A stretch of DNA of 64,000 nucleotides. Origin: GWE2-51-13 sp041736705 (GTDB taxonomy: Bacteria; Bacillota_I; Bacilli_A; Erysipelotrichales; Erysipelotrichaceae). The notes under the pieces are model-generated. The model made no database searches, had not been told where the DNA came from, and saw nothing but the letters and a program-made list of their open reading frames with translations. The stretch spans positions 1 to 64,000 of the forward strand of contig JBGSTC010000025.1 of NCBI GenBank assembly GCA_041736705.1, written 5' to 3'. The translations under genes were made by a program, and so were the position numbers. Below, one piece after another: positions 58,745-64,000 of the stretch (positions are counted from its first letter, which is position 1; each line of letters opens with the position of its first letter).

Positions 58745-58772
58745 ACGAAAAAAATCCTCCAAGCGGAGGATT
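58745..58772 (-). terminator. Terminator of the second gntR gene
   Basis: AATCCTCC / GGAGGATT (8 bp), four-base loop, TTTTTTT on the minus strand, directly after the stop codon. Confidence 0.9.
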
Positions 58773-59480
58773 TCAGGTAAAGTTGGAGAGTTTAAGGAAC
58801 TTCGTGTTCTTATAATTGTGGATGTCGATCGAATAGTCGAAGATGACGCCGCTCTTCAGCATCGCACGGTTTTCCGAAATCAAGGTCGGGTCGCCGGCTT
58901 TGAGTCCCAAGATTTCCGCGTCGTGGGCGTTCAGGACGTCGGCGCGGATCACGCGGTCGACATAGCCCAGCTGTTTCTTGGGGTCGGAGGTGATGAACGC
59001 GTAGATCGAACCGCGCAGGATTTCCATGTTCAAGTACGGGACAAGCAGTTTATTGTAGTAGGAGTATTCGATGACATAGGGGACGTTGTCCACCAAACGG
59101 AGACGTTCGATGTAATGGATCGGGGTTCCGACATCGCATTGCATGATGTTGGAGAGTTTCTCATCCGCTTCGATTTCCTTGAACTCCAACACCTTGGTCC
59201 CGATCTTCTTGTTGGGGAAGGCTTTGGTGAGTCCGAGGAAGTTCTCCAGGTTGACGCAATCATCGGAAAACAGACTGCGAAGGAACATCCCGCTGCCCTG
59301 GATCGGGATGATGATCCCTTTGCGGACCAACACGTCGATCGCATTGCGGATCGTATTGCGGCTGACCGCGTAGATTTCGATCAGTTCATCTTCCGTCGGT
59401 AATTTGCGGGTGTCCGAAAACAATCCGGATAATACCTGTTTTTCTATGTCGTCAGCCACCGTTTTATATTTCGCTTGCAT
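58773..59480 (-). CDS. GntR-family (UTRA domain) regulator
   Basis: A 235-residue regulator. A winged HTH (residues 1-70: DDIEKQVLSGLF, LPTEDELIEIYAVSRNTIRNAIDVLVRKG, IQGSGMFL) is followed by a UTRA domain (IHYIERLRLVDNVPYVIEYSYYN, ENRAMLKSGVIFDYSIDIH). AAGGAG precedes the ATG. An inverted repeat at its own transcription start resembles the one before the SIS trio, so it may control both. Confidence 0.92.
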   Translation of the reverse strand: MQAKYKTVADDIEKQVLSGLFSDTRKLPTEDELIEIYAVSRNTIRNAIDVLVRKGIIIPIQGSGMFLRSLFSDDCVNLENFLGLTKAFPNKKIGTKVLEFKEIEADEKLSNIMQCDVGTPIHYIERLRLVDNVPYVIEYSYYNKLLVPYLNMEILRGSIYAFITSDPKKQLGYVDRVIRADVLNAHDAEILGLKAGDPTLISENRAMLKSGVIFDYSIDIHNYKNTKFLKLSNFT

Positions 59481-59499
59481 CGTCGTTCTCCTTTAAAAG

Positions 59500-59516
59500 T
59501 CATTCCAAATCAATGA
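59500..59516. repeat. Inverted repeat TCATT-N7-AATGA, candidate GntR operator
   Basis: TCATT (59500-59504) and AATGA (59512-59516) flank CCAAATC, between the transcription start and the gene. It resembles the TCATT-N6-AATGA core at 54872-54887. Confidence 0.55.
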
Positions 59517-59529
59517 ATTCCTACCAATA

Positions 59530-59558
59530 ATTATACTCTTAAGGTATGATTTATACAA
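59530..59558 (-). promoter_or_regulatory. Promoter of the second gntR gene
   Basis: Minus strand TTGTAT (59553-59558), 17-base spacer, consensus TATAAT (59530-59535). Confidence 0.8.
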
Positions 59559-59580
59559 TGCATTCCGATGCGAATCAATC

Positions 59581-60441
59581 TCATTTTTTCACGTTTTCCT
59601 GCATCTTCCCATGGTGGTAGACGATTCGTCGGGTATCGATGTCTTTATCGCGCAGAATCGCCTTCACATTGGCATTGACGATGGATGAGAGGAACTTCCA
59701 CCCCGCCACCGACGTGATCGCTTCGACCGGGCAACAGCCCTCGCATTTCAGACACATCGTGCATTTGGAATCCCATATGGGATAGCGGTTGGCATCCCTT
59801 TCGATGTTTTGGGTCGGGCAGTTCTTGATGCATAGACCGCAGCGTATGCATTTCTCGCGATCCAGGCGGAAGAGATGCTGGAAGAGAGTCGTCACCATGA
59901 ATTTGTTGGTCAGCAGCATTTCCGCCCGATACAACGCTTTCGGCGGCGTGCTTTTCATCGGATAATCACCAAGATTCGTCCGTTTCGCGATGTTTTTCCC
60001 AAATTCCGTCGCATCGTTTAATTCTCTATCATCGGGATGTCCTGCGGAAGGCAGGATTCCCCGGGTATTGTAGTGGTAGTAAAAATCCGCCCCGCGACTG
60101 TAGAACCATCCTTCGACCTCCGCATCCTTCTTACGCAAGATCCTGCGCAGGTGGTCGCTGGCTTGGAAGTGATAGGTCCCATAGGTAAAGAAAGCGTAGA
60201 TCCGCTTCTCATGCAACCTCGGTAAAGTCGCGATGAACTTTTCCATGACAATCGGGACGGCGAAGTAATACACCGGCATCCCGAAGAGGATCACATCGTA
60301 GGGTTTAAGCGATGGTAGTTCTCCGCTTGTGATCTTGAAGATGTCGACGCTGGATCCGCCTTCGCGTATCCCTTGGGCGATCTTCTCGGCCGTTTTGAGC
60401 GTCGATCCATGCAACGAATAAAGAAGGATAAGATGCTTCAT
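59581..60441 (-). CDS. EFR1-type flavodoxin-ferredoxin fusion
   Basis: A 286-residue electron-transfer protein. The N-terminal flavodoxin-like domain (LLYSLHGSTLKTAEKIAQGI, FGMPVYYFAVPIVMEKF) binds FMN. A C-terminal pair of 4Fe-4S motifs follows (CIRCGLCIKNCP and CTMCLKCEGCCP). Such EFR1 proteins are common in anaerobes and shuttle electrons to unidentified partners. Reducing power for the radical-SAM activase or corrinoid activator elsewhere in the window is a possible use, but nothing shows it. It overlaps the DUF1722 gene by four bases. Confidence 0.9.
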   Translation of the reverse strand: MKHLILLYSLHGSTLKTAEKIAQGIREGGSSVDIFKITSGELPSLKPYDVILFGMPVYYFAVPIVMEKFIATLPRLHEKRIYAFFTYGTYHFQASDHLRRILRKKDAEVEGWFYSRGADFYYHYNTRGILPSAGHPDDRELNDATEFGKNIAKRTNLGDYPMKSTPPKALYRAEMLLTNKFMVTTLFQHLFRLDREKCIRCGLCIKNCPTQNIERDANRYPIWDSKCTMCLKCEGCCPVEAITSVAGWKFLSSIVNANVKAILRDKDIDTRRIVYHHGKMQENVKK

Positions 60442-61211
60442 GGGTTACCCTCATTTCGGTGGATAAAGAAATAGGAATCGATCAAATAACGTTCGTTGAT
60501 CCGGATCGCTTCGTCGTAGAGAACTTTCTTAACGTCACGGCTCCCGATTTCCCCGCTCCGATATCTCTCAAGCAGAATCTGGAATTCCGCCTTCTGTTTC
60601 GCATCCCAACTCTGTTTGAAGTACCCGGAGACATGCTGGTAGGCGTTGATCGCAACGCCCCGGTCCTCTTCCTTCATCATCGCCTCATCGACCATCCGGT
60701 AGAACTCGATCGCCGGCGCATCCGTCTTGTCGTTCAGTATCCTTCGTATCCCTTGATAAATCTTGGGGTCTTTCTCCAAGATCAGGTATTTGTATCGCGC
60801 CCATTCCTTCTCCAACACTGTGAATTTCAAGATCGGCGTTTCAAGCACACTCTTTCTCACCGTCTCCATTTCCTTGATCCCAGAATCGATCCAATGAACC
60901 GACGGATCAAGTTTCTTCAGGTTCAGTCCGGCATCGCGCATCGCTAGCGTCGATTCGAAATCGTCGCTGATTGAGATCCCATCGGCTTGCCATGTCTCGA
61001 TCAACGTCATCCATTTTTCGGTATCGATCATCCGTTCATCGAAAACCGATGCCTCGATCGCCCAATGGCGGATGTCCAGTTTCCGATGATGGACCGCAAT
61101 CAAAAGAAGCACGTCCAGATTGTGTCGAACATGCGAAAGCGGGGAATCCGCATTCAATCGATAGAAATGTTTACCCAGTAGACTCGGGGTTCCAAGATAT
61201 CCGTAGGGCAT
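60438..61211 (-). CDS. DUF1722 (YbgA-like) domain protein
   Basis: A 257-residue protein. The C-terminal half (residues about 125-257) has the DUF1722/YbgA pattern WARYKYLILEKDPKIYQGI, NAYQHVSGYFKQ, LLERYRSGEIGSRDVKKVLY. The usual partner domain, DUF523, is absent; the first 120 residues instead form a different domain (YGYLGTPSLLGKHFYRLN, HHRKLDIRHWAIEASVFD) that I do not recognise. It shares an operon with the EFR1 protein. Confidence 0.75.
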   Translation of the reverse strand: MPYGYLGTPSLLGKHFYRLNADSPLSHVRHNLDVLLLIAVHHRKLDIRHWAIEASVFDERMIDTEKWMTLIETWQADGISISDDFESTLAMRDAGLNLKKLDPSVHWIDSGIKEMETVRKSVLETPILKFTVLEKEWARYKYLILEKDPKIYQGIRRILNDKTDAPAIEFYRMVDEAMMKEEDRGVAINAYQHVSGYFKQSWDAKQKAEFQILLERYRSGEIGSRDVKKVLYDEAIRINERYLIDSYFFIHRNEGNP

Positions 61212-61299
61212 GTTTTCACCTCTGTTTTTATCGTATCACAGTTTAAAAGATTTGCGAGCGAAAACGATGGTTTGAAAGGCAAAGTATAGAATCGACCCC

Positions 61300-61325
61300 G
61301 AAAGAAAACCCGTAAACCACGGGTT
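61300..61325 (-). terminator. Terminator of the zinc-ribbon gene
   Basis: AACCCGT / ACGGGTT (7 bp), five-base loop, TTCTTTC on the minus strand. Confidence 0.75.
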
Positions 61326-61363
61326 GACTAGAGATCGAAGATTTACGAAAATAAACGAACAAA

Positions 61364-61606
61364 TTAATCCAAGTCTAAATCGCAATATGGACATTTACCA
61401 TCTTTAGTCAAAGGAGCATTATCAATTGGACATGTTCCATAATCTTTATTGTCATTTTTCGGTCTATCCACTTCAAAGTCCTCTTCTGGTCCAACCTTTT
61501 CGTATACTCCCTTCACAAGATCAGTACTTCCACAACTATGACACTTCTTTGCTGAATTACTGGACAACTTCCCACATACGTTGCACTGTTTCATCTTGCT
61601 TCTCAC
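61364..61606 (-). CDS. Small zinc-ribbon protein
   Basis: An 80-residue protein if it starts at the GTG at 61606, which has GGAGGG 7 bases upstream. An ATG at 61642 inside the preceding gene is the alternative, giving 92 residues. Two zinc-binding halves are seen: CNVCGK...CHSCGS and CPIDNAPL...CPYCDLDLD, each with paired cysteines, separated by an acidic linker (PEEDFEVDRP). Family not recognised. It is coupled to the MBL hydrolase gene. Confidence 0.72.
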   Translation of the reverse strand: MRSKMKQCNVCGKLSSNSAKKCHSCGSTDLVKGVYEKVGPEEDFEVDRPKNDNKDYGTCPIDNAPLTKDGKCPYCDLDLD

Positions 61607-61632
61607 TAACTTTCCCTCCATTTCAAATGTCG

Positions 61633-62820
61633 TCATTGACATTGATTCCCATAATTCTTTCTAAACCAATCAGCGTTCTCTGTGTGTATCGGTAGTATCC
61701 TTTTAGGACTGACCTTATCGATAAGCTGCCTTATCGTGTCTTCATCTGCATGTCCGCTAGTGTGTAAGTCGACTATTCTTAGTCCCATCTTTTCGCAATC
61801 ATCAAGGAATCTTTTCATTTCTGGCTTATGTTTGTATCCACCCCAAAACGAATAAATCAAAAGTCCATTTTCGAATGACATTTTCTTGTTAAGTGACTTA
61901 AGATACTTAATCATTGACGACCTTACGCACATAACGAATCGAGTTGATGAGATTATCGATTCACTCATCTTCTTGTTACCGAACTTGTCAAATAGTAAAT
62001 AGCGCGAACTTTTCGGGTCATAGTACTTTGTTACAAACACTTTTACATCAGAGAAATCAAGTGGATTGGGGATGTTGTCGCCTATTGCGTTTACAATCTC
62101 TGCCATGTAAAGTTCTTCCAAAAAGATTCTTCCAGTTCTCTTCGCAGCGCGATACATTGTAACAATTCGATCTATATTCATCGAAGATTGTAGGACGAAA
62201 ATCGGGCCTGTACAATCCTTGAATAGACGAATTGCCTCATTCTCGAGATCCACTTCGGTTTGTACTACATAACCTTCTCTAGAGAGTGTTGTTCCTTCAC
62301 AAATAAGTGTATCGACATTATTGGGAAGTCGATTAAGTAGCCATTTGAACGGTTTTCTGCCATTAGAGCGAAAATCGCCTGAATATAGAATACTTTCCCC
62401 CTCAGATTCGGCTAACAGCATATAGCTGTCAAATGCAGAATGATCACATAAAAATGGTGTGATTTTAATGTCCCCAATATAGAATGATACATTGTGTTTT
62501 AGAAATCCTGTAGGGGAAATCGTCTTGACATGTTTATATCGATCGGAAGCAGCAATGATTTTGTAGCTTTTTTCCCCTAAGAAGAGGGGAATATCTTGAT
62601 TCACCTGATAGACTAGTCCAAGATGATCGCTATGATAATGAGAGATGACGATCGCATCGAACCCTTTGTAATCAAATAGTCCTTCTATCTTCGGAAGTGT
62701 TTTATTTCTATCGTCATCAAGTTCAAGACCAACATCAAATAACATCTTTGTTGTTAGACTGGATATTTCAATAATGCTTCCACCGATTTGATTTTCACCG
62801 CGGTGTATTTTTATTTTCAT
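61633..62820 (-). CDS. MBL-fold hydrolase, beta-CASP/RNase J-like
   Basis: The protein has 395 residues. SHYHSDHLG gives metal ligands H61, H63, D65 and H66; CDHSAFDS, LYSGDFRSNG and the C-terminal TSGHADED and PIHTEN complete a metallo-beta-lactamase site with a beta-CASP-like insert. Relatives process or degrade RNA (RNase J, CPSF-like). It is shorter than RNase J and lacks its C-terminal domain. Base use is visibly richer in A and T than genes left of 61200. It has its own promoter at 62852-62880. Confidence 0.85.
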   Translation of the reverse strand: MKIKIHRGENQIGGSIIEISSLTTKMLFDVGLELDDDRNKTLPKIEGLFDYKGFDAIVISHYHSDHLGLVYQVNQDIPLFLGEKSYKIIAASDRYKHVKTISPTGFLKHNVSFYIGDIKITPFLCDHSAFDSYMLLAESEGESILYSGDFRSNGRKPFKWLLNRLPNNVDTLICEGTTLSREGYVVQTEVDLENEAIRLFKDCTGPIFVLQSSMNIDRIVTMYRAAKRTGRIFLEELYMAEIVNAIGDNIPNPLDFSDVKVFVTKYYDPKSSRYLLFDKFGNKKMSESIISSTRFVMCVRSSMIKYLKSLNKKMSFENGLLIYSFWGGYKHKPEMKRFLDDCEKMGLRIVDLHTSGHADEDTIRQLIDKVSPKRILPIHTENADWFRKNYGNQCQ

Positions 62821-62851
62821 AACCAGTCACCTCCCGTTTATAAAGAAAATA

Positions 62852-62880
62852 AATTTATCAAACACTTCAGAAATATGCAA
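62852..62880 (-). promoter_or_regulatory. Promoter of the MBL-zinc ribbon pair
   Basis: Minus strand TTGCAT (62875-62880), 17-base spacer, TAAATT (62852-62857). GGGAGGTG follows near the start codon. Confidence 0.6.
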
Positions 62881-62962
62881 TTTGTTTTGCGCTCATCGAA
62901 GAACAATATGGGTGTGACAATTCCCGTTTCATAACCTATGTATGAACTTTTTCCAAGCTCGT

Positions 62963-63865
62963 TTATTTGATATAGTCAAGAAGGTCAATCATTTGAGCAT
63001 CATATAACCCATAACCGATATGTGAAGAAGTGGCTATCTTCACATCGACACAATCTTGAATGTTTGGACATTGACTTAAAGCACCCTTCAATTCTCTTTT
63101 AAACGCGGTTTTATTCGGTTTGTGATTTGCACAAAGAATTAAGAATTCGGGATTCTTGGAGGTATCAAAATGAATTGAACCGCTTGCTCCTTTAATCAAT
63201 CCTAACTCCATTTTTTGATTAAAAAGATCTTCGATTTCAGAATAGAGTGAACCCAGCTTATTTGTTTTGATGAAACTCTCGATATCCTGGAAATGCTTAA
63301 TTATGCCTGCTGTCCCTGTCAATGCATTGTCTCCATATTTGAATTCCATCAATGCAAGTGTCGGAGATGAACGATCTTTTCTTTTAACGGATGTGGATAG
63401 CCACTTTACACCGACTAAATCGAATCGGCTTCCATTTTCTTTATTCGCATATTCGATGTCAGCAATGAAATAATCTGTATCACCGGAAATCGAACTCTTA
63501 TTGTTTTCACGTAATATTGTTTGCTGGTATTCCCTTTCGGTTTTTGGATGATCGTGAAACCAAAAATCCATCTCCCGTTTGATAAAAGGAATCATTTCGA
63601 TGTAATCATCGATCGTTGCGAGATTACTAAAACTTATGTTTTGCTTGGTCTGTATACTGTTGTTACAATACTTTGTATCAAAATCAAAACTGTAACCATT
63701 ACTTTTTGGTTCAATTTTATAAAGATTCCCACCACGATAATACAAATTTATGTAATCATCCCTAATCTCAAGACTCAAAGTGTCGTCTGATTTGACAATC
63801 GTCAAAAGTCGGCTAAGTAACCCTCCCAATAAATCATCCATGAATTGCTTTGATAGTTTTCTCAT
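62963..63865 (-). CDS. Hypothetical protein with PD-(D/E)XK-like motif
   Basis: A 300-residue soluble protein. The start MRKLSKQFMDD at 63865 follows AGGTGAGGG; an ATG ten codons earlier sits next to the -10 box TACAAT (63894-63899). The segment SRFDLVGVKW ... LALMEFKYGDNALTG reads like a nuclease core, with D149 and E174-x-K176 on adjacent strands. No clear family. Low-GC coding like its neighbour. A defence or repair nuclease is possible, but only the motif supports it. Confidence 0.68.
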   Translation of the reverse strand: MRKLSKQFMDDLLGGLLSRLLTIVKSDDTLSLEIRDDYINLYYRGGNLYKIEPKSNGYSFDFDTKYCNNSIQTKQNISFSNLATIDDYIEMIPFIKREMDFWFHDHPKTEREYQQTILRENNKSSISGDTDYFIADIEYANKENGSRFDLVGVKWLSTSVKRKDRSSPTLALMEFKYGDNALTGTAGIIKHFQDIESFIKTNKLGSLYSEIEDLFNQKMELGLIKGASGSIHFDTSKNPEFLILCANHKPNKTAFKRELKGALSQCPNIQDCVDVKIATSSHIGYGLYDAQMIDLLDYIK

Positions 63866-63946
63866 TTCCCTCACCTTTCGTTTCCCTAATTTCATTGTAC
63901 ATTCGACTCATAAATGTTGCACAACGTTTTTTGTGAATTACTCTTA

Positions 63947-63987
63947 AAGAACACATCTTTCTCACTAATTCTTTCAAATGTGTCCTT
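63947..63987. terminator. Possible terminator at the right edge
   Basis: AAGAACACAT and ATGTGTCCTT pair over 10 positions with one mismatch around a 21-base loop, with TTTTATG beyond. The stretch 63900-64000 otherwise shows no gene. Confidence 0.35.
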
Positions 63988-64000
63988 TTATGTACAATAA

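Noticed and set aside
1..64000. CRISPR arrays, rRNA, tRNA and insertion sequences
   Set aside because: No regularly spaced repeat-spacer array, cloverleaf-like or rRNA-like stretch, or transposase frame was recognised by eye; short tRNAs could be missed without a covariance search.

Overview
The window looks like a fermentative, low-branching Bacillota or Mycoplasmatota-type chromosome (an Erysipelotrichia or Izemoplasma/Acholeplasma relative would fit; this is inference). The signs are strong AGGAGG-type ribosome sites, PTS transporters, DeoR/GntR/PadR regulators, a cre-like site, secreted proteins anchored by a C-terminal membrane helix, oxygen-sensitive glycyl-radical and corrinoid enzymes, and no respiratory genes. 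TGA is used as stop. I see no rRNA, tRNA, CRISPR array or insertion sequence. Almost every gene is catabolic or regulatory.

Region by region. (1) 1-5193: one continuous minus-strand frame for a giant secreted WapA-like RHS protein, cut by the left edge just before its variable C-terminal tip. (2) 5303-17526: a tight twelve-gene minus-strand operon: DeoR regulator, hexulose-phosphate synthase, phosphohexuloisomerase, UroD-like methyltransferase fused to a thioredoxin-like domain, CobW-type GTPase, DUF1638 protein, corrinoid protein, second UroD-like methyltransferase, reductive activator of corrinoid proteins, deoxyribose-phosphate aldolase, glycyl radical enzyme and its activase. This combination joins corrinoid methyl transfer, the ribulose-monophosphate C1 module and glycyl-radical chemistry, and is the best candidate for an undescribed pathway. 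(3) 17689-19021 and 20889-21785: plus-strand genes of unknown role. (4) 19078-33353: amino-sugar and mannose-phosphate catabolism, with two NanE epimerases, a complete mannose-family PTS (IIA, IIB, IIC, IID), an AgaS/GlmS-like double-SIS protein, a cupin phosphoglucose isomerase, three ManA-type domains and a NagA-ManA fusion. (5) 33472-34688: a Cys-rich C_GCAxxG protein and a PHP phosphoesterase. (6) 34752-40052: two UPF0309-type SIS proteins with an SDR, an FAD oxidoreductase, a phosphotriesterase-like hydrolase and a KDPG-type aldolase. (7) 40238-47395: esterase, CopZ-like protein, ChbG deacetylase, and a divergent GH4 / cellobiose-type PTS IIC / DUF3284 / GH1 beta-glucoside locus. (8) 47516-49393: PadR-controlled membrane operon. 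(9) 49421-58671: secreted pullulanase under a cre-like site, three more UPF0309-type SIS genes (one apparently a pseudoenzyme), an MBG-domain surface protein and MalY. (10) 58773-61211: GntR regulator, flavodoxin-ferredoxin fusion, DUF1722 protein. (11) 61364 to the right edge: an AT-richer block with a zinc-ribbon protein, a beta-CASP-like MBL hydrolase and a PD-(D/E)XK-like protein.

How they work together: ManNAc imported as its 6-phosphate would be epimerised by NanE, deacetylated by the NagA half of the fusion, and converted to fructose-6-phosphate, probably by the double-SIS protein because no NagB is present. Mannose-6-phosphate would enter through the ManA units, beta-glucosides through the cel/GH1/GH4 locus, and alpha-glucans through pullulanase. 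Promoters with TTGaCA/TATAAT boxes and inverted or helically phased repeats next to most operons suggest that each sugar module has its own repressor.
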